This document shows, in pieces, positions 1-14,600 of a stretch of 55,356 nucleotides of DNA. The stretch's first letter is position 1; every line of letters begins with the position of its first letter. This stretch comes from Apostichopus californicus (lineage: Eukaryota; Echinodermata; Holothuroidea; Aspidochirotida; Stichopodidae). Below the pieces are notes generated by a model that did no database searches, was not told the origin of the DNA, and was given only the letters and a program-made list of their open reading frames with translations. The stretch covers positions 15,716 through 71,071 of the forward strand of contig JAIPMN010001642.1 of NCBI GenBank assembly GCA_020650975.1, read 5' to 3'. The position numbers were made by a program, and so were the translations under genes.

Positions 1-499
1 GCAGCAGAATTTGTAGAATTTAGTTATTGCTCCAAATGAGATTGCAGTAGATATCCAAACTAGGACACCCGTCATCGGTTTGTGAATGTTTATGAGTGGA
101 TATCAAAGAATCAATTGGCAATCCATCAGCCACACACCCGTTCCTCAATACTATAGTTACACATATATGCGAAAGCAACTTGCAAATTTTCAAAATGTTC
201 TTTTTTATTTCATCATTTGAAATTGAAATTTGATAACTTTAAAAGCTAAGGAATGTTAGTATAAACTTGAGTTCAAGAATAAATAAAATTCAAGTCTGTG
301 AAGTATTTCTAATAATCTACCTTCTCTCAGATTGGGATGTACCTAATTGGTTTTGAACGATTCATCTTGCTCTCGTTGCAAATTATAAAGGATTTTCATT
401 AGTAAATTAAATTGGTATAGAAATAAGGACATTATTCAGATGTAACTAACTGGATAATGCTTGCACAGAGGATTGGCCACTGTTTGATTTTGTTTTATT

Positions 500-527
500 G
501 GGGGGGGGGGGAGGGGGAAGGGGAGGG
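500..527 (+). repeat. Poly(G)/G-rich tract
   Basis: Eleven consecutive G followed by further G runs. Similar homopurine or homopyrimidine tracts recur across the window, for example near 6812, 12585, 15748, 20912, 44667, 49698 and 50494. Confidence 0.9.
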
Positions 528-1469
528 CTTCATTTATACCAAACAAAGAAAACTTAAATGTTGGATAACAAGGAGCTCTCTGCTCCCCACAATGTTGGAT
601 ATCACTATGCAATGACAATGCAGGAGGGGAAGCCCTTTTCCTTGATAATTTGTAACCCGCAGTGCCCCTCCCCAACTCCACCGCAATATCTTAACAATAT
701 ATTAAATGTATGCCTGCACTTGTGTGTTCAGTTTGTCGGTCACAGCATTACATTGGTGCCCCCCTCCACCATTCACCCTATAGTCCAATATCCTCCCCAC
801 AAAAGAATACAGTTGGTTAAATGCCACTGCTGCATATTATCCAGACCTTGGAATTTCTTGACCTCATTTGTCAAGCCTAGGCTTGAAATGAAGGAAAGAC
901 CTCTTTAAGTTTGTCTTGTTAATTTTGAATTGGGTGGGGGAGGGGAGACCTAAAAACTACATGATCTCATCTACCCTTGGTGATATCTAATGCTCTGTGT
1001 GTACTTTGCTCTTGACTGTGACAAGGGGAGCAATATAAAAGTGCTCAGTGATTCAGCCTACTGTACTGTAGCTGCTAGTCATGTGGTACTACTGTATGCC
1101 ACCAGCTCAAATCTTCCTGAAACATTCTACTATAAAATATCCTCCCAGAGAGTGAGTGTCAGAACTTTTGACTTTGAACTTTCAAATGTAAACTGATCTA
1201 TCAGGCTGCTGGCATATTGAATCTCACAACATACACAGTAAGGCAAACACCAGCTTTTTATTTGACCCGATAAGCTCAGTTCATTTGAGGAATGAATCAA
1301 CAAGATCTTGGAGATGATAAAGATTTGCAGGGTGTAGAGAAGTTACATTGGGCTCTTCATGAGTTTTATCATATACAAAGTACTATGTGAATCAGGATGG
1401 TGTTATATCAGGCAGGGAATTGTGCTTGGTGTTGACAGTGACAGGCCCAGTGTATGATACAGCAATATT

Positions 1470-1660
1470 ATAAACCTTATAAACAGATACTTTCGCTTGG
1501 ATTAATGTGGATATTAAACGATTTAAGTAAGATAATTATGAACCTTTTAAAAGATGTTTCGCTTGGATTAATGTGGACATTCAACGATTTATGTAAGTTA
1601 TTACGAACCTTTAACAGATGTTTCGCTTGGATTAATGTGGATATTACACACTTTTTGTAA
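1470..1660 (+). repeat. Three-copy tandem repeat, about 65-bp unit
   Basis: The phrase TTTCGCTTGGATTAATGTGG begins at 1491, 1557 and 1621, giving spacings of 66 and 64 bp, each followed by a diverged tail ending in GTAAG. The overlapping 68-residue ORF is a by-product of the repeat and looks non-coding. Confidence 0.85.
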
Positions 1661-4600
1661 GTCCTCTTCAGTGTGTATTCTTTCACAGTAAATCTTATCG
1701 CAAGAATAAGTAATTTAATGGTAGATTATAGGCATTCTCTTGCAATCTTTACACCTAAGGGTTTTGTGGTTATGATAGCTTGACACTATACTGCAGGTAT
1801 TAAACATTGCCTTTTGTGGAAGTATTTGTATTAGTATTTCCATATTTACATCTCTTCAGGATGCCTGTGTATACATTTATCACTGAATAAAGTCACTGAT
1901 ATTGATTCAGACAGTCAACAGTATTTGAACGGGGTGAAAGGCCGATTTTTTGTTGCCAAAGAGTGAATTTTTTTACAGATTTTTGCAGGCTGTTTCCGTT
2001 TCTGTTGACAGTGGTTGTGCTCAGGTGAATTTTAGATGGTGACATTGATATGAAATGAGTGTAGCAGTCATTTTGGGACTTTCAAGTGACTCTCTCTGTT
2101 GTTTCATTTAAATTTATGATAGGCCGTGTTTTAATGTTAACTTTGATTTCAAAAGATTGCATCAAAGTTTTTCTAAAACAGAATGAACTATTGATCGAGA
2201 TAAAACCCTGATGTTAAGACTAAAGAGAGGGCATCCACTATGATGATGATTGATGAATTTAAATTATTCAATTATAGGTTACAGTACAGATAGCTATTGA
2301 TGCATGTAGCAAGGATTTGTTTATTACCATACTGCCATACATTAATTTCAAGTGGACATATTAAATACAACAAAAGAGGAAAGAAAACAAGGGGCTTTTT
2401 ACATGAGATTATATATATGCAAATGTATTGGTCTAGTTGGCAAACTATTAAATATAAAATCATTCCAATATTAAAGTCAATTTATGAGTTACTATAAGTA
2501 CTAATAAGTATTAATTTTATGGACAAAGTCTCACAGTCTTAGCTGCGTAGTTTGATCAACTGAATCTTGTTTTGGGTAAAATACTGTGTAGGTTTGGTAT
2601 AAATGCTAATCTTATGCAAAAGACGTACTTGAAAACTATACAGGATATGATGAAGTTGCAAGGAATAACAAGCCTGTGCACCACTAGAGGCAGTTTTATG
2701 CAGTCATTAAAATATTGTCACCTTCTCAGTATCCGAGGATCAGTAACCATCAATATTCCTCCACCCTTAACAACATTCAAGTGCCGTATACATTAACTGA
2801 TTATCACATGTACTGTATATTAAATGTACACTAAACCACACATATATCTAGTTAAATCTTGGTAAGGTGCTGGTTAATTATCACCATGTATCTTGAGCTA
2901 GCACGAAAGGATCAAGAAGATATTTGCTCATTATTCATCAATCTCCTATATTGTTTATTATTAATTAGCAGCCTTTTCAGTGTCAAATTAAGTTCATTGT
3001 AAATCTTTCTGTTATTTTTTAATGACTGTATGGTATAATGGGTACTTTTTTCAAGGCCAACCTACACAATAACAAACTACTTTATACTCGTTATACCGCA
3101 AGTGTCATGTCACAATTGTAACGTTCCGGAACCAGGAAGCAGTCACTGTTGATTTAGTTTATACCAATGCTGCTGACTAAAACTTCTGGAATTTACTGCT
3201 TTTGTTATTAACCTTGAATGTTAATTAACCTTTTACCTTTTGCCCTATTAACCTTCCTTCTCTCATCATGATAAATATGCATTGTGTAAGAAATGACTTG
3301 GACCTGATTTGATAATTTGTGTTTGGTTGGGCATATCAAGATATTTAATATTAATCTGATATGGCTGGTCAAAGTGTTTCACAAATGCAACATTGTAGCA
3401 GCTATCATAGTTGGCAGTTTTTGTGCCGTCTTAAGCTAAACATTAATATTTACAGTACTGTATGTTATGATTTAACAAATAGATGTCATAAAACATCAAC
3501 AGTGCTATGTGCAAATTTACACTCTCTATCCCCCTGTATTCCCTCTACCATTTGGTCCAAGACCCTTTTTGTATAAATTCAAAAGTCTTTCTGTTGTCCC
3601 CTTGTCCATCAGAGAAAAGAAAGAAAGAAATATAAGCAAAGTAAAAAGAAAATGAAATATAAATAACAATACTGGACTGCTTGAGGTAAGGATAGCAACA
3701 AATTCAAGTATATATTTCCATGAAAGACTTTAGAGATTCATTGAGCTCATTTGGCTAAAGAAGTGACATGTTCTCATCCTTACAGTAGGCTAGGATGTCT
3801 TGTCTCTGATGAATAAGATTTGAACAGTCATTTCATGGAAAATCAATGGTATTTTCTACAAATAATGATTTGAACATGGTGAACAATTGTGGCAGAGGCC
3901 TAAGGATTTGAAAATTTTGATTCTGTTGGTTGCCATGCAAGAATTGTTTGAGAATATAAGTATACAACAGGGCTATGACTCATTCTCATGTTATCCCAAA
4001 GCACTTGTAACTATGCCATATTTCCGAAAGAATGTTTAACATCAGCACATGGTTGTTAACAGGTTAAAGCAGGGCTGATGTGCGGTTTTGGCCCTTCTGG
4101 AGAAAGATGGATGTTTTATTTGCCAAATTGTGGTTAGGATTAAGGTATGGGTAATTAATCACTATTAAGACTTGTTTGAGACACTCCCTGTTGACAGTAC
4201 AGTATGTGTTATAAATTTGTATCCTGAGTGACAGCCACTATCAATGGTAGCTGACCACAGGAATGAGGATACAAGGAAACTCAAATGTAGATCTATTTTC
4301 TTTTCTTGTACATCATGGAATTATATTATCCTAAATGATGTCATACATGATAACATTGTGTTGTTCAACAAGGAGATGCTTTTTACCAGTGCCTGACATT
4401 ATTTATATCCATAAAATGTTTCACAGCTCACTTATGATGATAATTGCTCTATCATAGGATAACTAGACTTATTTCAATGGTCTTCCAAGTTGACTCATCA
4501 CAAACAACTCATCAAGGAGATGGAAAACCATTTAAACCAAAAGGAATGAAACTTGATGAGGTCTTTTGGTGACATCACAGTTGTAAAGTCTATACTGTAC

Positions 4601-5637
4601 AGTATATGCTTATTAAACTAACCAGTTAGTTTAAAATTCCCCATATATTAAGCAAAGCATACATTAAACTTGATCCCATTAAGCATCTCATTGTAAGATT
4701 ACTGTACATGATGTGTACTGTTTGTGTATAGTGTTTGAGAATAGCACTTAGTAGGGTCCAAAGTCCATGAATTAGACAGTTGTGACAACGTCTGTCGGTT
4801 TGTTCAGCCTTTCCTCGATCGTTGTGAATTGTTGATTGAGTGTGTTTTAAGTACTGTATACGATGGTTATTCCAAACAGCGATTAGTATTGTTACTGATG
4901 GATGCTACATTTATGTGAATCAAATTTCTTTAAATTTTGTTTAAAACTTTTATGACTCTTTATACGTACATACATGTTCACATTCAGCTACAGTAAGTTG
5001 AAATGTAGGCCTAACTGGCGTACTGTTCTGAAGACTCCATTTTCTACAGTTTTTGGTTAAAATCATTACCTTTACTGCTAATTAGATAGTCATTAAATGT
5101 TTAATATTTTTCAGGAAAAAAAAGGTAAAATTAACAACATTTTGGTAAATGTTCAGAAAAGACTAAAAGTAATATGCTACAGTAATTAGTTACATCACCA
5201 CTCTGTTACCCCTCCCCATCCCTTCTCCTACCCCATCCCCTCCACATGACTCAGTTTAACTGAGATCTGGCTGGTTTAATGATTTGTTTGTGAATGTGTT
5301 GGTCATTAAGTCGGTCCAACTAGCTGTTAAAACAAGTTGTTAATAGAAATTTAGGGAATTAAGTATTAAATTCCAAAAAATTACATTAATGTATAAATAA
5401 AGGTGATGAACCACCATGAAAGAAGCTCTTTGCATTGTAATTGTTACATTTTGTTTACTATACAAAATAATTGAGTCAAATATATTCATATATTGGGTGA
5501 CATATATGGCCACTTTTGAATACTTTAACTTTGCATTTTGCAAGTAAAAAATGTGTCTTGAGGATAATCTTTTCAAGTTGAATGAATTTAATCATAAAAT
5601 TAACCACCATTTTTTTCTGGTTTTCTTTTGATTACAG

Positions 5638-5679
5638 ATACGGAATGAAGAAATCAAGCAGAATACTTTAAATCACAGG
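5638..5679 (+). CDS. tns: Tensin exon 1 seen here (lead-in)
   Basis: Preceded by a pyrimidine-rich tract ending TTACAG and followed by GTGAGT. The 42 nt encode 14 residues ([14 protein letters not shown]), charged and without a known motif. It is in frame with the next exon (phase 0 to 0). Its length is a multiple of three, so it could be an optional cassette. It is too short to be confirmed by homology. Confidence 0.6.
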
Positions 5680-8600
5680 GTGAGTATTATTGAACTCAGT
5701 CAGCTTGATATTTGGTTGAATTTGCCATAATTAATGTACTGTTTGTTTGTTTACACAATATGAGGTATTTCATAAGGCCTTATCTACTGAGAATGGTCAA
5801 TATTCCACCAAAGTTACACCAGGATATGATTCAATCAGTGACTAAAGCTTCTCCACCAGTTTCTTCCCTCCTTTTTCGAGGTGAAATTCGAATTGGTTTT
5901 CGCAAATACTATTCCTTTAGCTCAATTTACATGCAGTACAGAAACAGACTTTTGGGGGAATAAACAAACAAAAAGGTCCATAAAAAGTCAGGGTTTATTA
6001 AGTTTTGATTACCAAAGGAATGGCTTATAGTCCCCAGAGAAACTATTGGAACACTAATTATGCTGATGTCTTGTTAATGCCTAACCAGAAATAAAAACCA
6101 TGTTTTATGACTTAAGGTCAAAGTGTTAATTGCAGAAATGTTGTATAACTGGTACCATATATAGTATTCATGGCAATAAAATATTCCCAACAGTATATTT
6201 GTTGTGCAGAATATGATGGGGCATAATATACTTACTTATGTTTAGTCTGAGCAGATAGTATAAATACTAGTCACACATCATTGGGATCAATAAAATCCTG
6301 GACCCACTCAACCGTTATACTTTCCACAGATCTTTGCAATCCGCATTCTTTGCCCTCTTTTTTTTATACTTTTTTTTTGGTATCCTCAAATGACCAAACA
6401 GAGCAAAGTGATAAAAACGTAGCCTTTGGGAAATTGTTATGAGACCGACATATGAAATGATTATGGAACGAGTAAGATGAAGCAATTTTGTATTACTTTT
6501 TCATCATTTTATTCGAATAGAACGCTGAAGACAAAAGAAAACACAAAATGATGTCACCTGGTGTGGAAGTGAAAACGACTACCATACGGTGAGTAAAAGA
6601 TTTCATAAACCATACTTCCAATTCAGAGCTGAGGGCTTTGTGGTTACTGAACCACAGAACAGACCAAGAAATGGCAAGTTTTTAATCCTAGTATCTCTCC
6701 TATAGGATTAAACTGATCCAGGAATATGTTCTGTTTTAGTGTTTAGATAAACATGGGTGAGTCAGCATCAGAAATCTGCAGGTATAAGTAGTAGGGTAGG
6801 TTAGTGGGAGGGGGGGGAGGGGTGGCTGATGGAAGATTGGACACTGAAATTCTGAATGGGGAATAGGAGGGGGCAACAAATCCAAACTTGACTTTGGCTA
6901 TTTCACTTGTTCAGTATGTATATTTATTTGCAATGTAAGGTGTAGTTAGCAAGCCACAGTAGGCAGCCACGGTTAGTAAGCCACGGTTAGTAAGCCACGG
7001 TTAGCAAGCCACGGTTAGCAAGCCACGGTTAGCAAGCCACGGTTAGCAAGCCACGGTTAGCAAGCCATGGTTAGGAAGCCATGGTTAGCCAGTAATCAAA
7101 GGGCTCTGGGAACTTGAATTTTCTACACACACACACTTACTGTACAGCAACTGTATCAATGTTTTATTCTTCTCTAAATCTTAGCATACTAAAAACAACA
7201 AAGTGCCAACAATTGTCATGATGTATTTCCAGTGGTTGCATGCATGGGTTAAAGACATGGGTTAAAGACAGGAGTAAAGTTACTTGGGATGCACCTCAGT
7301 AAAGGAAAATACTCCCCTTACCTCTTCCCTGGCACTCTCACATATTCACACATACACTACAGAAAAAAAGATTAGTATTAAACTGTTTCTGTTTCTACTT
7401 ATTTCAAAATATTTGCTGACACATCCTCATTGCTCCAAATGCTCCTTCCCACTCCCTCAGAACTGGACCCAAGTTTTCTTTTAATATTGCATTTTATAAA
7501 AATTCTCTAAACTCTACCAACAAATGTGCTTCAGTTATAAAGCATCAGCACCGAAGGAGCTTACAGAAGGAGAATGAAAACCGTTTGCTCTGGGCTGATT
7601 TGTAGTGATTAATTATTATGATTATAATTATTAAAATTTATATTGTGCTCACTGATACAGAACAAGTTAGTATCCAGTCACTCTTAACAACCTACTGTAA
7701 CAGTACAGCAAATTAAACAATAAAAGCGGCAGAGAACAGGTGTCTTTAAGAGCTATTTAAACACATCAAAACTACAAGCTACACAAGGCCATATAAAGAC
7801 ACATACTGAAATGAATTGTGTGTTGTTTCTGATGAGTGAACCAATAATGATCTTTGCTGTGATGGTGCTGGTTGGTGATGAAGTCAATGAAAGATTAAAA
7901 TGATATTTAAAAGACCTGTAGTGTAACTTAAATGGTTTATATATTTTTTTTATATATAACCTGCATATGTGGCTGGAAATTGCTTTAAAATGACCCATCA
8001 TATCAAGGTTAATTTTCTGTCCACTGTCATCCTCCATTGCTTAATTACCATTTCATTGTTTTAATTCCTTTTTACTGACTTTCAGGAGCAGTGATGGACC
8101 GGTCAGATATGCATTTGACCTTGATGTGGATTACATCACTGAAAGGATTATTGGTAAGTTTTGCTAATACTAGCCAGTGCATTCGATATGGAATATGGTC
8201 ACGTTCTCATCGTAAGGGAATCTGTTCAGTCTGTCAATGTTGATGTTATATTGGTTTCAGTTAGGTTGACCATAAGCTTTGCAATGTTTCTTTTAAGCGA
8301 ATGTTTCCTTATCGCTAGAGACATCTGTCATATTACATTAATTTACATTAATGTAATAACAATGTACATTTGGATTTCATTTAAAATATATATATCATCG
8401 TAGAATGGGACCATTCATGTTATTCCACTTTCAGAATTGGAAACCTGGCAAATAAAGAGGTTATTTAGCCCATAAATAAGCTAATTGCAATATGTTATTG
8501 TAGTGAACAGCATTGGTATTGAACAACTCACAATTGCCTTAGATCTTCAGATTAGTGTGGAACTTGTTGATATAACCACCCACTGATTGGAAGATAAACA

Positions 8601-11600
8601 ATAGTTGAATATATCCCGATGTCCACCAACTGTACAAGGTGCTCGCCCTTCTTTTACCCCTCTCTGTCATCCTCTCATTCCTCCCTCCCAGTCCCCCTCC
8701 CATTCCCCTCTAAGGGAAAGTTGGTTGCAATGTATTTGGCATTAGATAATGCACAAGATCAGTGGACATGTAAACTCTTAAGATCGGTGGTCCATCCTGT
8801 AGTGATGATTTATTTTATGATTATCTTCCCCTTCAGCCATGTCATTCCCATCAGGGGGACCTGAGGCTCAGTACCGCAGTAATCTCAAAGATGTGGTCAA
8901 CATGCTCAAGACGAAACATCATAATAAGTACATCATCTTCAACTTATCCAAGAGGAGAAATGATATCATCAAGATGAACGATCAGGTCAGAATAATTAAA
9001 TACTCCCGTTGAGGTGGCTCGACTTTAAACGGTCACATATTCAGTAATTTTGGGGTATTGAAAATGAAATTGTGAAAAACTGTTTTAATTTTGCTTTCAC
9101 AATTTCCTCAAACATTGAATGAATTGGTATTTGTATTGTCTGCTTTAGCCTGGACAACAGACGAATTGACTTCAGTGATCAGTGACATGCATTTATATTA
9201 GATCTTGTCTCGACGAGTAATGATTCAGTCTATCTTTGACCATCCTAAAAGTTGCAGGAAGTTTTTAAACTTGTATTTGGTAGGTTTGCCCCCCTCCAGA
9301 TTATTCTCTGGCGATTAAGAGAGTTATTGTGAGGTACTTAATCAACTCAGGGAAGTCCTTTTGATACACTGAAGTCAGGCAGTAAATGTGTGACCATTTG
9401 TGGTTGTTCTAGCATATTTAGGAATACTACACACAACATTTAATTCATTAATTTTTTAGCTTTAAACATTCAACGCTGCTTTGCTTGTTGATGTTCAATA
9501 TCTGCATCAGTGGATTTCTCCTAAATTGCATTGGACTTCCTAATGAATAGAAGTCATTGTCAGTCGGATGGAGTGACGTATAAATTTAAATATTTGTGGC
9601 TCAAAGTGATTTGATAGGACAGGCATCACTGAGGTTTTATAATTATATTTATCATTAAATTTATATTGATTGATTAATTAATATAATATATTTAATATTC
9701 TCACGAAGCAGATGACAACATTTGCTGATTCATATTTCTATTTACCCTTTGGAGATGGACTGTTTTACAGACATAGAAAGTGGGTTCAATTATTAACAGG
9801 TGAAGATCAACTGGTGATTACTGTCACACAAATACACATGAAGACAAAATTTAGAGTATGAGATGGTTGCTTTGATCAGAGCAGTTAGACACTTATTCAG
9901 GGTCAGGGGTCGGGCCATCATAGACACTTATTCAGAAAAGATAACATCAATCATGAAGATAACGAACCTAGGAAGACCCACAACATTATGTCATAGCAGA
10001 TGTCACAGGGTCGGGCCATCATTGCTTTGAAGAATTTTTTTGTGTTGTTGTTGGCATTAACTGGTAATGTTTGTTAGAATCATTCCACCTTTTCATGGGA
10101 GATGAAATATATATCATTAATCTAGTAGGTAACTATGCACTATTACTAAGCAAATCTGGGTGGAAGTAGACGAACGAGAATGTATGTAAATTTATCATTT
10201 AAACTGAGTAAATCCAGCTGTGTGATTTGAGACCAGAAATCACTAGTTATTGTAGCTACTGTACTTGCCTCTTCACATAATTTATAAATTGTGAGAAAGA
10301 GAGAGAGTTGGTAGCAGATGTTAAATTTTCAAATAGTACCAAAAAAGTTCCAAAGAACTGCAAAGAAATGTCAGCATTCTAGGAGACGAAGATGCTGGAT
10401 TTGAGCGTATCACTTCAAAGAGTTGTGTAACTTCTTTTAATTCAATCATGTAACAAGAAGTACCATAAACTGCATGCAGCTGATTGTACAATAATATGTT
10501 TAGAAGGGAGTGGTAGTTGACTGGTTTCTTCATATCGATAAACACTCAACCACAGGGAACCATTAACCGCCTACTCAACAAACACATAAATATTAATATG
10601 TGGGATCACTGGAGATAAGCCAGTCCGTAAGGTACCTGAAGAGTAGTAAACAGTAAACGGTTGCCAAAGGATCAAGTCTGGAAAGCTATGGGCATATACT
10701 TAATTAGGCAGTCACTCCCTTTACAACATCATCAATGTGCATAATTTGCTAATGTTTATTCATAGATGAAACTAGAATCAAGAAAAGACTTGTAAAATGG
10801 ATTTAAGTGGATTTTGATTGGAGTTGCTGCTAGTTTCATGATGTCTAACACCTATTACAGTAGAGTGATTAGGACAATGTTTTTCATAGGTGTCTGAAGA
10901 CATTTAATCGTCTATTTAACAATCCTCCTCAATGCCTTGGGAAACTTTGGAGTATCAAACCTTCAGGAAAGTACTTTTGACATTTGTGAGCAATTGCAAA
11001 AAATTTCAGGCCAAAACTGATGATGCATTTATTGCCTACTGTATAACCAATTGTATACACTTTACTTACTGTAGGTTTCCACCACTTAAAGCAACACTGC
11101 ATAGCTTTACCTATTTAGCATATAAGCACTAGCGTGGAATATATAAAGAAAATCAACTGGTAAGCTTAATTAGTCTCACTCAGGTTATTTCACCTTTTGG
11201 TTAAAAAGAAATACGAAATTCAAGTGTAGAAACAAACACATCACAGTAGCAAAGTACTTTATTTCATTATTTCAAGTCATAAACTTGAAGACGTTTATTG
11301 CAGTGATGTTAAACTTGGGCAAGGAATACTTTAAATTTAAAATTAAAAGGAAACTCCTCTTGGCATTTTGGTTTATACGAAGAAGTGTGCAAACTAAGTG
11401 TGAATGTTATGTATCTCTTGACTTGGGAGAATCACATTGGTTGTGGAATACAGCAAATTAATTCTAGTTTTCAATTTTTTAAAGCAGCTGCATATAATGA
11501 TGTGGTAAGCAGCAGGATGTGTGAATCTCTGACTGTGTGAGACTAGTGTGTGCCTCTTTGGAGTGTTTACTCAATGTGTGTGTCCCTTACCCTTCTTAGC

Positions 11601-14600
11601 ATTCTGATGGTAGATCTTAGTTACCCTTGCATTCTTGGTTATTGAATTATTTCCAAGAAATTTGAACGTCCTGGATTTCCTTGGAACAATCAAGGTTTGA
11701 GTGTTTGTACAATGGGTTTTTGGTAATACAAGGATGCGTGGGACATGAACTCAGAGTTGATCTGAAGGTGATGCTTTAAAAAAATGCGAAGAAAAGCAAA
11801 ACAAAACTGTTCAAACATTAGGCAGAACAAACATCCTGCCAATTAGAGATAGGGCTCCTCTGGAAAGCAGTGCTTTGGCACTGAGCAAGATTACCCTCAT
11901 TACAGATGACAATAATAAGAAAAGAAAAATAAGAAATGAAAAAAGGAGAAAATTTATGTATATTTTTGAAAAGTACTTCATCTTTATGTAATTTCCTGAA
12001 GCTGTGTAGTGCGTGCGCTCTTAGTTATGTAAACATTTGGTTTCCATAGTAATTAAGTACCTTTTATATCATCCTCACAGTGACCGTTACTTTGTGTTTG
12101 TTATGGTCAGTCATCTTGTCTTGGCTTTTTAAGATCTATAGGTTGATGTTTGGAAGAACTCCGTATATATTCTACTTCTTTCAGTGATGAAACATAACAG
12201 ACATATGAAGTTAAATTGAACTGCTAACAATTAGTATAAAAAGCGTGTGATTTCTCTTTGGCCTCTTAAATTTATTTTCTTCTGTTGAAAAACACAGTTG
12301 GCTACAATCTGTGAATTAGTTTCATAAATAACATTGAAATTAGGACCATATCTACCTTCAAATGCATTTGCAATGACTTTAGAAGTATGTGTATACATTA
12401 AATAGTTAAAACTGATATTGAATACTGTAAAAGTGATTTGAGTCAACTGATTCAATCAAGGTATATATGATTGTTTAGTAATCAATACCGATGACATTTA
12501 TTCCTCTACCCTGTAGTCCTAGTTTGTTCAATTAACAGTGCGTCTGGTTTCTGGGGTCTCTATGACAGTTATGGAATATACTCATCCCCCCCCCCCCAGT
12601 CTACCAAACCCTTTAACCCATTCCTGTTTTAGTGTTAAGATCAACATCTAATATAGATCTACAGTAGCAATACGGCTACATTTGGAAGCTTGCTTTATAG
12701 AAGAAGATGTGTATCTTGTTAACAATTGTTCATGTATTTCAGTGTTTTTGTTTTCTATGTTCAGTGTGACAATGATTTTAAATTTGACATAATTCATAAA
12801 AAATTAACAGTTTATGGACTGTAGGCTCCGGAGTTCCAATAATTCCCTATTTGACAGGTTTTGTAAAAGGAACCTACCTGCTTGTATTCATAAAGAAATG
12901 AAAAGATAAAGGTAGAGCAAGGTTTTATAGTTTGAGGTTTTTTGGTGGGATTGACAGACTAAAGGGATTGGGACTGTGATATAGGAGGTGTTAAATATCA
13001 GTCGAAGTATGCCTAGGATTGGCTGCTTGCATAATATGTACTGCTTTGTATGATAAAAGCTACCTTCACTCCGTCGACAGTGTTATTAAATTTCTTTCCA
13101 CTTCAAAAAATGTGTATATTTTCAGGAAAAAATTAAGAAACTCTCTGAGGGTTGTCCAATCAATGTTGAATTGCCACTTTTCGTAAAGTATACCTGCGGA
13201 AATTCATGTTCAATGATATTTAGCAGCTTAGGTACCTCATTAAAAAGTTGTTTGACAAGCCTTGAGTGGTTGGTTATATTTGAGTCAAATCTGAAACTTG
13301 AAGTAAACACATTCAGTCTTTGAGTCAGAAATTACTCTGAAAGGATCAAAAACTCCTATTGTTATTAAATTTCTGTTAGACCATGGAAGTAATATCTGAT
13401 GGTTAACTAAATTATGTTGAATCCATCTTCTGTATTTTTCTGTGGTGGGTAGGTGACACCTTAAAAACCAGCATTAATTCTGTGGTGGGTTTGATAAATT
13501 TTCAATTCTTAGTATTCCAGCACGGTGTGCCCGTTCATTGTTGATTCCGTCCAATTTGCTGTTTCGTATATACAACCGCCCCCCCTCTTCCCTAAACGTA
13601 GCTGCTCCAGTCCGAGGGTTTCATTACATTTATCCACTTCCATGTTGCACTGCATTTAATGGCTGCCAGATGACAAATTCTTACATTCTGAAAAGTCTGT
13701 ACTGTAAATCCTGGCATATTACCAAATTCAACATGTTTTGCTGTCTCCTTTATAATTGTTTTCCACTTTCAAACTATTTTAGTATAAACAATCTGTTTGA
13801 ACTCTTCCCTAACCTTTTGAACCTTTTGATTCACCCTTTGCACTCAATGTGTTGATTAAAACATTTTACAAATAGTGCATGCATTCTTTACCTCTTTGAA
13901 AGGACAAGTTGTGTAAAAAAAGGGAGAGAAGTTGATTTTGCTGCAGGGTGCATATGTACCCAATGGAGGTTCTGTCACCCTTAAAGATGATGGGTACTGA
14001 AAACTAACATCAGCTGTAGGTCCTGCTGTATTCATCTGTTGATTGGTACATCATGCAGACAATAGATCTACAGTGATAAGATCTTGTCATTCAAAGTACA
14101 GTAATTATTTGTTAGCAAGAACGAATGTGGAAGGGTTGTGAACTTGTGGATCAATGCAATAAGTTCCCTTCAGTGTCATGCCCTAACCATCCCATCTCAT
14201 CACTTCACTTCCCAGTCTCTGTATCATTGATAATTGTTCCCATATGTTGCTAAAGACGGCAGCTGTGATGATCTCCATGATACAGCTCATTCTTTATACT
14301 GGTTTTTATACCGTAGATCGTGTCTTGTGTAATTATATCGTACAAATCCTTCTCAAGTGGAGGTAGATCCTTCCAGGGTTTGGAATTCTCTCCTCCATAC
14401 ATAAATGAAGTAACCGTGATCCATCACTGTTGAAGGTGGTTTGGGGTTATGAATAATTGTAAATAAACCTTTCAATTACTGATTAAATATGAAATAAAGT
14501 AGAAGAAGTCAGATCATCAAAATGAATTAGTTCAATGTTTAGTATTCATGCTATACTCTGTACCCTAGGTAGTTTTCATAGAAGTGTTCAATATTTGATA

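Larger units (their letters stand above)
1..5637. other. Upstream or 5' intron sequence, no exon recognised
   Basis: This is AT-rich DNA with short spurious ORFs only. The reading frame is open at the 5' edge of the exon at 5638, so this stretch is probably intron or promoter of the same gene. I found no convincing start exon. It holds a poly(G) tract (500-527), a three-copy repeat (1470-1660) and a 16-bp perfect palindrome (4591-4606). Confidence 0.6.

Noticed and set aside
558..908. 116-residue ORF near the 5' end as a first tensin exon
   Set aside because: No similarity to tensin N-termini, low-complexity composition, and no donor that fits phase 0 at 5638 was evident.
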